From: Aromatoleum petrolei
GTDB lineage: Bacteria > Pseudomonadota > Gammaproteobacteria > Burkholderiales > Rhodocyclaceae
Direction of reading: 5' to 3'
NCBI RefSeq assembly: GCF_017894385.1
Contig: NZ_CP059560.1
Coordinates: 2,790,001 to 2,854,000, forward strand
DNA length: 64,000 nucleotides
Below, in pieces: positions 41,651 through 50,955 of this stretch. The translations under genes and the position numbers were made by a program. The number at the start of each line of letters is the position of its first letter. Position 1 is the stretch's first letter. The notes beneath the pieces were generated by a model. It was not told the DNA's origin. It saw nothing but the letters and a program-made list of their open reading frames with translations, and searched no databases.

Positions 41651-42979
41651 TCAGGCGCGTCCGGGCGCCGCCGCGATCGCCTTCGCCTCGCCGTTCCACG
41701 GCGCGACGCGAATCAGCAGCAGCATCCCCGGCAGCGCGAGGAAGAAGCACAGCCAGAAGAAGTCGTACCAGCCCATGCGCTCGACCAGCCAGCCGGCGGA
41801 CGCGTTGATGAAGGTGCGCGGCACCGCCATCAGGCTGGTGAACAGCGCGAGCTGGGTCGCCGTGTAGGCGGGGTGGGTCGTGCGCGCCATGTAGGCGACG
41901 AAGGCGGTCGTGCCCAGGCCCACGCCCGCCGCCTCGGCCGAGATCACGATCGCCAGCGCCGCGAGGCGTGCCGCGTCGGACGGCGCCGGCCCCAGCCAGG
42001 CCATCCACACGAAGCCCAGGATGCTCACCACCTGCACCACGCCGAACAGCCACAACGCGCGGTTGATGCCCAGCTTCACCATCCAGATGCCGCCGAGGAT
42101 GCCGCCGATCACCGACGGCCACAGCCCGGCGTTCTTCGCGATCAGGCCGATCTCGGTCTTGGTGAAACCCATGTCGAGGTAGAAGGGCGTCGCCAGCGCC
42201 GTGCACAGCGAATCGCCGAGCTTGTAGAGAAAGATGAAGGTCAGCACCAGCAACGCCGACTGCAGCCCATGGCGGCCGAAAAACTCGCGGAAGGGCTCGA
42301 CCACCGCATCGCGCAAGGTGCGCGGCGCGCCCGCTGCGATCGCCGGCTCCTTCGCCAGCAGCGTCATCGCGACCCCCGGCAGCATGAACAGCGCCGTGAT
42401 GGCGAAAACCTCGCTCCACGGCAGGCGGTCGGCGAGGATCAGCGACAGCGAACCCGGCACCAGCCCGGCGATGCGATAGGCGTTCACGTGGAGCGCGTTG
42501 CCCAGTCCCAGTTCGAGTTCGGGCAGGATCTCGCGGCGGAAGGCATCGAGCGCGATGTCCTGTGTTGCCGACAGGAAAGCGAGCGTCGCGGTCAATGCGA
42601 CCACCAGCATCAGGTTATCGGTCGGTGACAGCTGCCCCAGCCACGCGATCGCCGCGAGCAGCCCCAGCTGCGACAGCAGCATCCAGCTCCGCCGTCGCCC
42701 CAGCCACGGCAGGATGCCGAAGCGGTCGAGCAGCGGCGCCCACACGAACTTCCACGTGTAGGGGAACTGGATCAGCGCGAACGCCCCGATCGCCTTCAGC
42801 GACAGCCCTTCGGTCTTGAGCCAGGCCGGCACCAGGTTCAGCAGCAGGTACAGCGGCAGGCCCGAGGAGAAGCCGGTGAAGATGCAGATCAGCATCCGGC
42901 GGTTGAACAGCGCGTCCAGCCAGGCGGGACGCGAGGATGCCGGGCCGGCAGGGGGCGGAGCGGAGGGAATGGACGACAC
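41651..42979 (-). CDS. ampG: AmpG-family muropeptide permease
   Basis: A 442-aa major-facilitator protein with about 12-14 membrane segments. AmpG features include CIFTGFSSGLPLYLLLNLVPAWLK near the N-terminus, FPYTWKFVWAPLLDRFG, the loop GRRRSWM, and ATQDIALDAFRREIL. AmpG imports anhydromuropeptides from the periplasm for cell-wall recycling and can influence beta-lactamase induction. No ampC/ampR is nearby. It is upstream of the uracil glycosylase in the same direction. Confidence 0.9.
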   Translation of the reverse strand: MSSIPSAPPPAGPASSRPAWLDALFNRRMLICIFTGFSSGLPLYLLLNLVPAWLKTEGLSLKAIGAFALIQFPYTWKFVWAPLLDRFGILPWLGRRRSWMLLSQLGLLAAIAWLGQLSPTDNLMLVVALTATLAFLSATQDIALDAFRREILPELELGLGNALHVNAYRIAGLVPGSLSLILADRLPWSEVFAITALFMLPGVAMTLLAKEPAIAAGAPRTLRDAVVEPFREFFGRHGLQSALLVLTFIFLYKLGDSLCTALATPFYLDMGFTKTEIGLIAKNAGLWPSVIGGILGGIWMVKLGINRALWLFGVVQVVSILGFVWMAWLGPAPSDAARLAALAIVISAEAAGVGLGTTAFVAYMARTTHPAYTATQLALFTSLMAVPRTFINASAGWLVERMGWYDFFWLCFFLALPGMLLLIRVAPWNGEAKAIAAAPGRA

Positions 42980-43158
42980 GGGAAGCTTTGGGCGAGGGTT
43001 CGGCGCATTATCCCAGATTGCCGCAGCCCGCGTCGTCGCTGCAGCAGCGCCTTACATTCCGCGCCCGCGTCGAGCTGCGCCGCGGGCTTGCCTGCCCGCG
43101 CGACACACCCGAGAATGTACGTTCAACGCATAAACACCAATAAGGAGAGGAGAGAGGG

Positions 43159-43476
43159 ATGACGCAGCACATCAACGTGGTATTCGGCGCCGAGCGCGAA
43201 TACGAGACGATCGTGTCCGACGCGGACGCGGCCGGTCTTGCAAAGGACCAGGCGCGCGCCTGGCTGTCGGGCGAGTTCGAGCGGCTCGAATGCACGCCGT
43301 CCAACCCGATGGGCAAGATCCTCGTGCTCGACATGGTCCTCAACGTCGCCAAGTACGGCGGCGAGGATCGCTTCAAGGAGCGCGGAGACTGGGCGAAACA
43401 GTTCGCCGTTGCGACCGCCGTCGCGCTGGGCCGCCCGACCGTGAAGGTCGACGTTGCGAACTTCGTCGTCGGCTGA
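43159..43476 (+). CDS. Conserved small protein of unknown function
   Basis: A 105-aa protein, one of only two supported plus-strand genes in the window, starting MTQHINVVFGAEREYETIVS. A strong purine-rich AAGGAGAGGAGAGAGGG site precedes the ATG. It is charged and helical, without signal peptide or membrane segment, and ends VKVDVANFVVG. It is divergent from ampG and convergent with metW; a shared hairpin (43497-43525) separates it from metW. I do not recognise a family. Confidence 0.75.
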   Translation: MTQHINVVFGAEREYETIVSDADAAGLAKDQARAWLSGEFERLECTPSNPMGKILVLDMVLNVAKYGGEDRFKERGDWAKQFAVATAVALGRPTVKVDVANFVVG

Positions 43477-43496
43477 GCGCGCCGCGCCCCCGAAAA

Positions 43497-43525
43497 GACA
43501 AGGCCCGCTGCGCGCGGGCCTTGTC
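43497..43525. terminator. Bidirectional hairpin terminator
   Basis: GACAAGGCCCGC and GCGGGCCTTGTC form a perfect 12-base stem with a 5-base loop. On the minus strand TTTTC follows, so it suits the end of metW best; it can also close the convergent plus-strand gene. Confidence 0.8.
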
Positions 43526-43545
43526 GCATCTGCGTGCCGGACGAT

Positions 43546-44133
43546 TCAGCCGCCGCGGCCGAGCCGATACACCGCCACGCTGGCGAGGAAGTTCGGCTCG
43601 TCCAGGATCAGCTTGCCCTCGTCGAAGGCCAGCCGCTCGCGCACTGCGATGCCGTTCATCTCGCACAGCGCATCGAAGTCCGAGATCGTGAAGAAGCGCA
43701 CGTTGGGCGTGTTGAACCACTGGTGCGGCAGGCTCTCCGACACCGGCATGCGACCGTTAAGGATGCTCTGGCGATGACGCCAGTAGCCGAAGTTCGGGAA
43801 GCTCACCACCGCCTCGCGCGCCACCCGCAGCATCTCCACGAGGATGCCCTGCGTGTTGTGCATCGCCTGCAGCGACAGGCTCATGATCACGTGGTCGAAG
43901 AAGCCGTCCTCGATCCCGGCAAGCCCCTTCTCCATGTCCATCTGGATCACGTTGACGCCGTTTCTCGTGCACGCGAGCAGCTTGTCCGGGTCGTTCTCGA
44001 CGCCGTAACCCTGCACCTGGCGCACTTCCGCGAGATGCTTGAGCAGGCTGCCGTCGCCGCAGCCGAGGTCGAGCACCTTCTCCCCCGGCGCGATCCACTG
44101 GGTGATGACTTCGTAGTCGTAACGGTAGGACAT
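43546..44133 (-). CDS. metW: Methionine biosynthesis protein MetW
   Basis: A 195-aa class I SAM-binding-fold protein. VLDLGCGDGSLLKHL (motif I) and NFGYWRHRQSILNGRMPVS are MetW hallmarks. MetW is required with MetX for homoserine acylation in many proteobacteria. It is separated from metX by two bases, the universal metXW operon, and ends before the hairpin at 43497-43525. Regulation is shared with metX through the upstream riboswitch. Confidence 0.95.
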   Translation of the reverse strand: MSYRYDYEVITQWIAPGEKVLDLGCGDGSLLKHLAEVRQVQGYGVENDPDKLLACTRNGVNVIQMDMEKGLAGIEDGFFDHVIMSLSLQAMHNTQGILVEMLRVAREAVVSFPNFGYWRHRQSILNGRMPVSESLPHQWFNTPNVRFFTISDFDALCEMNGIAVRERLAFDEGKLILDEPNFLASVAVYRLGRGG

Positions 44134-44135
44134 GG

Positions 44136-45263
44136 CTAAACCTTGATGCGGTCGAAGTAGGCGGTGAGCAGCGCGTGGTACTGCGCTTCGTCGAGCAGGA
44201 AGGAATCGTGCCCGGCGTCGCTCTCGATCTCCGCGTAGCTGACATTGCGCTGGTTGTGCAGCAGCGCATAGACGATCTCGCGGCTCCGCGCGGGGGAGAA
44301 GCGCCAGTCGGTGCTGAAGGACACCACGAGGAAATCCGCCGTCGCGCGCGCCAGCGCCGCCGGCAGGTTGCCGCCGTGCTCGAAGGCCGGATCGAAATAG
44401 TCGAGCGCCTTGGTCGCCAGCAGGTAAGTGTTGGCGTCGAAGAAGCCCGCAAACTTGTCGCCCTGGTAGCGCAGGTAGGACTCGATCTCGAACTCCACGT
44501 CGTAGCTGTAGATCGCCTTGCCGTGGCGCAGGCTGCGACCGAACTTGTCGCCCATCGCGTCATCGGAAAGATAGGTGATGTGCCCGACCATGCGCGCGAG
44601 CTTCAGGCCGCGCGTCGGCACGACGCCGTGCGCATAGTAGTGGCCGCCGTGGAAGTCCGGATCGCTCAGGATCGCCTGGCGCGCTACCTCGTTGAAGGCG
44701 ATGTTCTGTGCCGTGAGCTTGGGCGCGGAGGCGATCACGACCGCGTTTGCGACGCGCTCCGGGTACTGCAGCGTCCACGACAGCGCCTGCATGCCGCCCA
44801 GGCTGCCGCCGACGATCGCGGCGAAGCGCGCGATGCCCAGCCGGTCGGCGAGCCGCGCCTGCGCCTCGACCCAGTCTTCGACCGTCACGAAGGGGAAGTC
44901 CGCGCCCCAGGGCTCGCCGCTGGCCGGGTTGATCGACATCGGCCCGGTCGAACCGTGACAGCCGCCGAGGTTGTTCACCCCGATGACGAAGAACTTGCGC
45001 GTGTCGAGCGGCTTGCCCGGGCCGACGAGGTTGTCCCACCAGCCGATGTTCTTCGGCGCGTCGGCATAGTGGCCGGCGACGTGGTGCGACCCCGACAGTG
45101 CGTGGCACACCAGCACCGCGTTGCTGCGGTCGGCGTTCAGTTCGCCGTAGGTCTCGTAGACCAGCTCGTATTCGGGCAAAGAGCCCCCGCTGCGCAGCGG
45201 CAGCGGCTCGGCGAAGTGCGCCCGTTGCGGGGCGACGACTCCGACGGATTGGGGTTGGATCAT
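44136..45263 (-). CDS. metX: Homoserine O-acyltransferase MetX
   Basis: A 375-aa alpha/beta-hydrolase enzyme that acylates homoserine in the first committed step of methionine synthesis. [10 protein letters not shown] holds the nucleophile S154, H352 lies in [11 protein letters not shown], and [15 protein letters not shown] forms the oxyanion region. Family members use acetyl- or succinyl-CoA; betaproteobacterial MetX proteins paired with MetW are often succinyltransferases, but I leave the donor open. The start has no clear ribosome-binding site, which fits control at the level of transcription termination upstream. Confidence 0.95.
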   Translation of the reverse strand: MIQPQSVGVVAPQRAHFAEPLPLRSGGSLPEYELVYETYGELNADRSNAVLVCHALSGSHHVAGHYADAPKNIGWWDNLVGPGKPLDTRKFFVIGVNNLGGCHGSTGPMSINPASGEPWGADFPFVTVEDWVEAQARLADRLGIARFAAIVGGSLGGMQALSWTLQYPERVANAVVIASAPKLTAQNIAFNEVARQAILSDPDFHGGHYYAHGVVPTRGLKLARMVGHITYLSDDAMGDKFGRSLRHGKAIYSYDVEFEIESYLRYQGDKFAGFFDANTYLLATKALDYFDPAFEHGGNLPAALARATADFLVVSFSTDWRFSPARSREIVYALLHNQRNVSYAEIESDAGHDSFLLDEAQYHALLTAYFDRIKV

Positions 45264-45282
45264 GGTCGTATTCTTGTCAACG

Positions 45283-45317
45283 AAAAAACCCAGCCGGCTG
45301 CGAAACGCGGACTGGGT
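45283..45317 (-). terminator. Intrinsic terminator between riboswitch and metX
   Basis: On the minus strand ACCCAG (45317-45312) pairs with CTGGGT (45293-45288); the stem extends through CCG/CGG after one bulged base. It is followed by a run of six or more T (45288-45283). It sits after the SAM-II-like element and 20 bases before the metX start, so it is an attenuator rather than an end-of-gene signal. Confidence 0.85.
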
Positions 45318-45320
45318 CGT

Positions 45321-45376
45321 CCTCGCTTTAGCCGGATTTATTGAGCGCCCGCAAGCTGTGGTTCAAATCGGCGCTG
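45321..45376 (-). ncRNA. SAM-II (SAM-alpha) riboswitch upstream of metX
   Basis: The minus strand reads GCGCCGATTTGAACC, then CTTGCGGGCGC, then AATAAATCCGGCTAAAGCGAGG. This follows the SAM-II consensus: a stem followed by GATTTGA, TTGC before the closing strand, an AATAAAT-like segment, then GCTAAA and a purine-rich end. GCGCC pairs with GGCGC (P1), and AUUU can pair with AAAU for the pseudoknot. High SAM should reduce metXW expression. SAM-II aptamers are known before metX/metA in proteobacteria. Confidence 0.85.
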
Positions 45377-45410
45377 TTCGGCGAGAAATTAGCGTGCGCA
45401 CCGGCGAATG

Positions 45411-46229
45411 TCAAATCGCGCTCGTGTCGGCCGGTGCCAGCTCCAGGCGGTTGCGCCCAGCATGCTTGGCGCGGTACAGCGCGTCGTCGACCCGCTTCAT
45501 GAACGCCGTGACGTCTTCGTCGGCGTGTGCCGTGCCCGCGCCGAGCGAGACGGTGATCACGAGTTGGCGATCGCCGACCATGAAGGGGTCGCTGGCGATG
45601 CTCGCGCGCAGCCGCTCGGCGCTGTCGCGGACGCCGGATTCGGTGGTTTCCGGCAGCAGCACCAGGAACTCCTCGCCTCCCCAGCGCGCGCAAAGATCAT
45701 ACTCGCGCACCGAGGTGGACAGGCGTCCGGCGACGGCGGCGAGCGCCTCGTCGCCGACCTCGTGGCCCCAGGTGTCGTTGATCGTCTTGAAGTGGTCGAT
45801 ATCGACCAGCGCGATCGCCAGCGGCCGGCCGGTGCGCTGCGTGCGCCGGAACTCCTCGTTGAGGCGCGTGAGCGCATGCCGGCGGTTGGGCAGGCCGGTC
45901 AGCGCGTCGCGGTTCGACAGCCATTCGAGGCGCTGGTTGAGCTCGCGCAGCAGGCCCTGATAGCGATCGCTGATGCGCACGATCTTTTCCAGCCGGCGTA
46001 GCTGTTCGCGATAGTTCTGCGCATGTCCGGCACCGCGCGCGCGCTCGGCTGCCTGGTAGCCATCGCTGATGCGGGTGATGCGGTCCATCTGCCGCAACTG
46101 GTCGTCGAAGGCTTCGAACAGTTCGGCGAGCGGCGCGCGCAACGGGTTGTCGCCGTGTTCCGGTGCCGCGAGCAGGGTTTCGATGCGCTCGAACAGCGGA
46201 GGTTCCGGTCGGTGTGCGGCTAATGGCAT
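45411..46229 (-). CDS. siaD: Diguanylate cyclase SiaD
   Basis: A 272-aa protein. A helical N-terminal region with coiled-coil character (NYREQLRRLEKIVRISDRYQ) leads into a GGDEF domain with active site GGEEF (184-188) and inhibitory I-site REYD (175-178) five residues before it. It makes cyclic di-GMP. The start at 46229 overlaps siaC by 10 bases. Order and content match siaABCD of Pseudomonas aeruginosa, where unphosphorylated SiaC activates SiaD. Confidence 0.9.
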   Translation of the reverse strand: MPLAAHRPEPPLFERIETLLAAPEHGDNPLRAPLAELFEAFDDQLRQMDRITRISDGYQAAERARGAGHAQNYREQLRRLEKIVRISDRYQGLLRELNQRLEWLSNRDALTGLPNRRHALTRLNEEFRRTQRTGRPLAIALVDIDHFKTINDTWGHEVGDEALAAVAGRLSTSVREYDLCARWGGEEFLVLLPETTESGVRDSAERLRASIASDPFMVGDRQLVITVSLGAGTAHADEDVTAFMKRVDDALYRAKHAGRNRLELAPADTSAI

Positions 46230-46609
46230 GTTTCGCGAGCGGCCACGATGTCGAACGGGAAAGTGTAGTCCTCCTTGAATTCGCCGGCGAGATCGGCGAC
46301 CCGTTCGTTGATGCCGTCGTAGCGCCACACGACCGCGACCTCACGGCCGCGCTCGTGCGCATCCTGCAGGGCGTCGAAGATTTCCATCATTGCGCGCACG
46401 CTGCTGGTGTTGAGGTACAGCAGGCGCAAATCGACCAGCAGCGGCCGTTCGCCCTCCGCCAGAAACGCGGCGATCCAGTCGAGCACCGGCTGGAACAGTT
46501 CGAAGGAATTTTCCGGGTAGGAGTCGCCGCTCATCTCCAGGCGGCCGGCGTCCCGGTCGGCACGAATACGGGGCGTCGATTCGCTGCCGGCAATGTCGAT
46601 GTCTTTCAC
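46220..46609 (-). CDS. siaC: SiaC-family regulatory phosphoprotein (DUF1987)
   Basis: A 129-aa protein. LYLNTSSVRAMMEIFDAL contains the threonine/serine region phosphorylated in SiaC, inside a STAS-like fold; LEMSGDSYPENSFELFQPV is the family N-terminus. In the known system SiaB phosphorylates and SiaA dephosphorylates SiaC, which then binds SiaD. It lies between siaB and siaD. Confidence 0.9.
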   Translation of the reverse strand: MKDIDIAGSESTPRIRADRDAGRLEMSGDSYPENSFELFQPVLDWIAAFLAEGERPLLVDLRLLYLNTSSVRAMMEIFDALQDAHERGREVAVVWRYDGINERVADLAGEFKEDYTFPFDIVAARETCH

Positions 46610-46622
46610 GGCGATCCTCTCT

Positions 46623-47165
46623 TCAGATCACGACGCGCAGGCTGAAGAAGGCGTGCGCATCGTCGAGCGGTTTCAGGTTGCAGGACAAGGGGCGGCTGGC
46701 GCGCCGCGCCAGGTCGATCAGGCCGAGGCCGGCGCCGGTTCTGGCGTCCGGATCACGTGGCGCGCGCATCTGCGCCTTGAACGCCGCCTTGAGTTCCGCC
46801 TTGTCCATCGCGGCGAGCTCGGCGATGCGCGCCTCCAGCGCGCGGCCGTCCGCGGCCAGCACGACATTGCCGGCGCTCACGACGTAGCGGCCCTCGTCGT
46901 CGCGCGACACGATGATGGTCGCCTCCGCCGCGCTGCCGCTGACGCCGCGCGAGGCGGCGTAGTGGCGGATGTTCTGGCTCAGCTCGATGTAGGCGGAGAA
47001 CACGTCGGTCACTGCCGACGGCGATTCGGCCAGCCCTTCCATGTGCTTGCGCAGCGCCTTGCCGATTTCCTCCATCAGCGTCGCCGAAAACGGCCCGTTG
47101 AAGCCCAGCATGATGCCCTGGCGCGTGAATGCCTCGCGCAGCGTCAAGACGTCGACCTGTTCCAT
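46623..47165 (-). CDS. siaB: SiaB-family protein kinase
   Basis: A 180-aa protein from the ATG at 47165 (MEQVDVLTLREAFTRQG); a longer in-frame start would run into siaA. It has the SiaB/DUF6272 layout: FNGPFSATLMEEIGKAL, then SAYIELSQNIRHYAASRG with the GHKL-like N-box (E, N), then GAGLGLIDLARR as glycine-rich lid. It opposes SiaA in setting the phosphorylation state of SiaC. It begins three bases after siaA. Confidence 0.88.
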   Translation of the reverse strand: MEQVDVLTLREAFTRQGIMLGFNGPFSATLMEEIGKALRKHMEGLAESPSAVTDVFSAYIELSQNIRHYAASRGVSGSAAEATIIVSRDDEGRYVVSAGNVVLAADGRALEARIAELAAMDKAELKAAFKAQMRAPRDPDARTGAGLGLIDLARRASRPLSCNLKPLDDAHAFFSLRVVI

Positions 47166-47167
47166 TC

Positions 47168-49195
47168 TCACTCTCCGGAAACCTGTCCGGGCGAGGCCGC
47201 CCGCGCAGGAACGCAAAAACCCAGTACCGCGACGTCGTCGCGCTGTGCCCGCGGGCCCTGATGCTCGCGCAGCGTGTGCAGCAAGGCCTCGGCCTGGGCC
47301 GGCATCGGCTGCGCGGCGAGCGTCGCGAGCAGCTCGGCGAAGCGGCTGGCGCCGAAGCCGAAGCCGTGCTGGCCGCCGGCCTGGTCCAGAAAACCGTCGG
47401 TGCTCAGATAATACGTCGCATCGCCGGCTGCCGGCATGATCTGGTTCTCATGGGTCGGGTTCGGATGTGCGCCGCGCCGGCGCTCGCCGAGGCTGCGCCG
47501 ACCGCCCCGTATGCGTTCGCAGCGTCCGCCGACGCAGCGATACAGATCGAGATGGGCGCCGGCGAAGCGCAGCACACCGTTGGCGACGTCCACGTGGCAC
47601 AGGCCGGCGTCCATGTTCGTCGCGAGCTGCCGCCCCGCGATCGCCTCGGGCAGCAGGCTGCGGATCGCCGTGTCCATGCGCGCGAGCAGCGCCGCGGGAT
47701 CGGCGATGCCGAGTTCATGCACCGCGAGGTCGAAGGCCGCATGCGCGATCATCGTCATGAAGGCGCCGGGCACGCCGTGTCCGGCGCAGTCGATGAGCCC
47801 GAGGAGGAAGCCGTCGTCATCGTGCCGAAAAAGGTAGAGGTCGCCGCCGACCGTATCGCGCGGTTGCCACAGCACGCAATGCGCGCCCGGCAGTGCCCGC
47901 GCGAGCGCTTCCTGCGGCAGCATCGCGTGCTGGATCAGGCTCGCGTAGCGGATGCTGTCCTGGATCTGGCGGTGGGCTTCGGCGATGCGATCGCGCGCGG
48001 CGGCAAGGTCGCGCGTGCGTTCGGCGACGCGGGCTTCGAGCTCGCGCGTATGCGCATCGATCTGGCGCGCCATGCCGTCGAACACGCGCGTCAGCTCGCC
48101 CAGCTCGTCCTGACGGCCGGAGTGCAGGCGCAGGCCGTAGTCGCCCGCGGCGAGGCGGCGCGCCGATTCGGTCAGGCCCACCAGCGGTTGCAGGATCAGG
48201 CGGTTCGCACCGACGCTGACGCCCGCGGCGAACAGCACCAGCAGCGCCAGTGCCGCGAGCGCCAGCGGCCACAGGAGGTTCTCGTCGATCACCTGCGCGG
48301 CGTCGGTGTCGATGGCGCTGAGCACGTACCAGTCGAGTTGCGGCACGAAGGCGGCGCCGACGATCCGCCGGCGGCCGTCGAATTCGATCTCGAGCGTGCG
48401 GCTCGCGGCCGGGTCGGCACGCAGCTCGGCGAGCGTGCGCGCGAGCGCCGCGCGGTCGTCCTCGCGCGCGACGAGGCGTTGCAGGGTGCGCTGCGGGCTC
48501 GCCTTGGTGAGCGCCGAATACTCGATCAGGGCGGGATCGGGGTGCGCTAGGATCACGCCGTCGCCATTGACGATCAGGCTGGTGGCGCCCGCCTCGCCGG
48601 TGGCGACGAAGTCGGCGAGAAAGCGCGTGAGGTCGAGTCCGGTGCCGGCAAGGCCCAGGATTCGGCCGCCGTCGCCATCGTGCACGAGCACGTTGAACCA
48701 CACCTTGGTCACCCGCAGCGTCTCGTCCACGTTCACGTTGAGGGCGTAGGGGCGTCCGCCGGCGATCGTCGCGTAGTACCACGCATCCTTCGGTTCGTCG
48801 CGGCGCAAGGTGTAACGGGGGCGCAGCGGTCCGGGCGCGGCCGGGCTGTCGCTGAAATAGTAGTCACCCGAGGCGTGCGCGATCAGGAAGGCCGAGCCGT
48901 CGGCAAATGCGGCGCGAAAGCGTTCGAGGTCGGCGAACGTCGCCGCCGCGCCCTCGCCGTCGCGCAGGAACTCGCGCACGCTGCCGAGTTCGGCCAGCCG
49001 CTGCGCCAGGCTGAGTTCGCGCGTGATCAGCGTCACCAGGCGCTGCGCGTGCAACTGCGCGTGATTGGCGGCGAAGGCCGCGCCGAAGCGGGTGCGGAAG
49101 GCCTCCAGTCCCGCGCGCCCGGCCAGCAGCGCGACGAGCAGCAGCAGCGCGAGCAGCACGCCCAGCCACAGCCCCGATTTCCAGCGCAGTCCCAT
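47168..49195 (-). CDS. siaA: Membrane PP2C-type phosphatase SiaA
   Basis: A 675-aa receptor. A membrane helix at about 8-26 is followed by a periplasmic double-Cache-like sensor (about 27-310, with DAWYYATIAGGRPYALNVNV). A second helix at about 312-335 leads into a HAMP domain, a coiled coil, and a SpoIIE-type PP2C domain (RDTVGGDLYLF, then LIDCAGHGVPGAFMTMI with metal-binding aspartates). It dephosphorylates SiaC in response to an unknown external signal. It follows ptsI by 25 bases. Confidence 0.92.
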   Translation of the reverse strand: MGLRWKSGLWLGVLLALLLLVALLAGRAGLEAFRTRFGAAFAANHAQLHAQRLVTLITRELSLAQRLAELGSVREFLRDGEGAAATFADLERFRAAFADGSAFLIAHASGDYYFSDSPAAPGPLRPRYTLRRDEPKDAWYYATIAGGRPYALNVNVDETLRVTKVWFNVLVHDGDGGRILGLAGTGLDLTRFLADFVATGEAGATSLIVNGDGVILAHPDPALIEYSALTKASPQRTLQRLVAREDDRAALARTLAELRADPAASRTLEIEFDGRRRIVGAAFVPQLDWYVLSAIDTDAAQVIDENLLWPLALAALALLVLFAAGVSVGANRLILQPLVGLTESARRLAAGDYGLRLHSGRQDELGELTRVFDGMARQIDAHTRELEARVAERTRDLAAARDRIAEAHRQIQDSIRYASLIQHAMLPQEALARALPGAHCVLWQPRDTVGGDLYLFRHDDDGFLLGLIDCAGHGVPGAFMTMIAHAAFDLAVHELGIADPAALLARMDTAIRSLLPEAIAGRQLATNMDAGLCHVDVANGVLRFAGAHLDLYRCVGGRCERIRGGRRSLGERRRGAHPNPTHENQIMPAAGDATYYLSTDGFLDQAGGQHGFGFGASRFAELLATLAAQPMPAQAEALLHTLREHQGPRAQRDDVAVLGFCVPARAASPGQVSGE

Positions 49196-49220
49196 GTGTT
49201 TTTTTTCGCCTCGCCGTCGT

Positions 49221-50951
49221 TCAGCCGGCGAGCCGCATCACCGCTTCCCGCACCTTCGCCTGCTCGTCCATCTTCAGGATGCGCTGCACGCGCGGCGCCA
49301 GTTCGTTGAGGTCGGCGCGCAGCACCTGCTGCTTGATCTCGAGGATGTGTCCCGGGTGCATCGAGAAATTGCGCAGTCCCATGCCCAAGAGCAGCAGCGT
49401 GTAGGCCGGGTCGCCCGCCATTTCGCCGCACACCGACACCGGCAGGCCGAAGCGTGCCCCCGCCTGGATCGTGCCGGCGATGAGCTTCAGCACCGCCGGA
49501 TGCAGCGGGTCATAGAGGTGCACGACCGCCTCGTCGGAGCGGTCGATCGCGAGCGTGTATTGGATCAGGTCGTTCGTCCCGATCGACAGGAAGGACAGGC
49601 GGCGGATGAACATGCCCAGCGCCAACGCGGCGGCCGGCACCTCGATCATGCCGCCGATCTCCACGCGCGGATCGTACTTCAGCCCTTCCGCGTCGAGCTC
49701 CGCCTTCGCCTTCGCGATCAACTGCAGCGACTGGTCGATCTCGTGCGCGTGCGCGAGCATCGGGATCATGATGCGCAGCTGGCCGTGCACCGAGGCGCGC
49801 AGCAGCGCGCGCAGCTGCGTCATGAACATCTGCGGCTCGGCCAGCGAGTAGCGCACGGCACGCAGCCCCAGCGCCGGGTTCGGCTCGAAGCGCGCGCCGA
49901 CGCCGTTGAGCGCCTTGTCGGCACCGACGTCGAAGGTGCGGATGGTCACCGGCTTCCCCGACAGCGACTTCAGCACCGCGCGGTAGGCCTCGTACTGCTC
50001 GTCCTCGTCCGGCAGCGAGTCGCGGCCGAGGAACAGGAACTCGGTGCGGTACAGGCCCACGCCGTCGGCATTGACCGCCTTGACCTGATTGAGGTCCTTC
50101 GGCCCCTCGATGTTCGCCAGCATCTTGACGTCTTCGCCGTCGAGCGTCGTCGCAGGCGTGCCCTTCAGGCGATTGAGCTTGGAGCGTTCCAGCTCCAGCT
50201 CGCTGCGGCGCAGGCGGTATTCTTCGACGATGCGCTCGTCGGGCGCGACGATCACGACCCCCCGCGTGCCGTCGATGATCAGCAGCTCGTCTTCCTCGAC
50301 CAGCTGGCGGATGTGGTGCAGACCCACGACCGCCGGGATGCGCAGGCTGCGCGCAACAATTGCCGTGTGGCTGGTCGGGCCGCCGACGTCGGTCACGAAG
50401 CCGCCGATGTTGTGGTCGCGGAAGCCTATCGTGTCCGCCGGCGAGAGATCGTGCGCGACGATGATCGTGCCGAGTCCGTCGCGACGCTTGGGCGGCAGGT
50501 GGCCGGGATGGCCCAGCAGCACCTTCACGATGCGCTCGACCACCTGCACCACGTCGGCCTTGCGCTCGCGCAGATAGGGATCCTCGATCTGCTCGAACTG
50601 CTCGACGACCAGCTCCATCTGCTGCACCAGCGCCCATTCGGCGTTGCAGCGCCGCTCGGTGATCAGTTGGCGTGCCGCGTCCACGAGCATCGGGTCGCCC
50701 AGCATCATCAGCTGCAGATCGACGAAGGCCCCGACTTCGCTGTGTGGCTGTCCGGCGGTCGTGGCGGCCTTCAGCCCAACCAGCTCGCCCTGCACGGTCG
50801 CGACGGCTTCGTTGAGGCGCTCCACTTCCTCGGGCAGATACTTAGTCGCGACGTGGTAGTGGTTGACCTCCAGCATCGCGTGCGACACCAGATGCACGTG
50901 GCCGATCGCGATCCCTTGCGAGACGGGGAGCCCGTGGATGGTGAAGGGCAT
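49221..50951 (-). CDS. ptsI: PTS enzyme I (PEP-protein phosphotransferase)
   Basis: A 576-aa protein from the ATG at 50951 (MPFTIHGLPVSQGIAIG). GGPTSHTAIVARSLRIPAV carries the phosphorylated H195, and the C-terminal PEP-binding part has YRTEFLFLGR and CGEMAGDP. It passes phosphate from PEP to HPr. Neighbours are HPr and a mannose-type EIIA, with no sugar permease (EIIB/IIC) in view, so this is the regulatory PTS common in betaproteobacteria. Confidence 0.95.
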   Translation of the reverse strand: MPFTIHGLPVSQGIAIGHVHLVSHAMLEVNHYHVATKYLPEEVERLNEAVATVQGELVGLKAATTAGQPHSEVGAFVDLQLMMLGDPMLVDAARQLITERRCNAEWALVQQMELVVEQFEQIEDPYLRERKADVVQVVERIVKVLLGHPGHLPPKRRDGLGTIIVAHDLSPADTIGFRDHNIGGFVTDVGGPTSHTAIVARSLRIPAVVGLHHIRQLVEEDELLIIDGTRGVVIVAPDERIVEEYRLRRSELELERSKLNRLKGTPATTLDGEDVKMLANIEGPKDLNQVKAVNADGVGLYRTEFLFLGRDSLPDEDEQYEAYRAVLKSLSGKPVTIRTFDVGADKALNGVGARFEPNPALGLRAVRYSLAEPQMFMTQLRALLRASVHGQLRIMIPMLAHAHEIDQSLQLIAKAKAELDAEGLKYDPRVEIGGMIEVPAAALALGMFIRRLSFLSIGTNDLIQYTLAIDRSDEAVVHLYDPLHPAVLKLIAGTIQAGARFGLPVSVCGEMAGDPAYTLLLLGMGLRNFSMHPGHILEIKQQVLRADLNELAPRVQRILKMDEQAKVREAVMRLAG

Positions 50952-50955
50952 CGAG

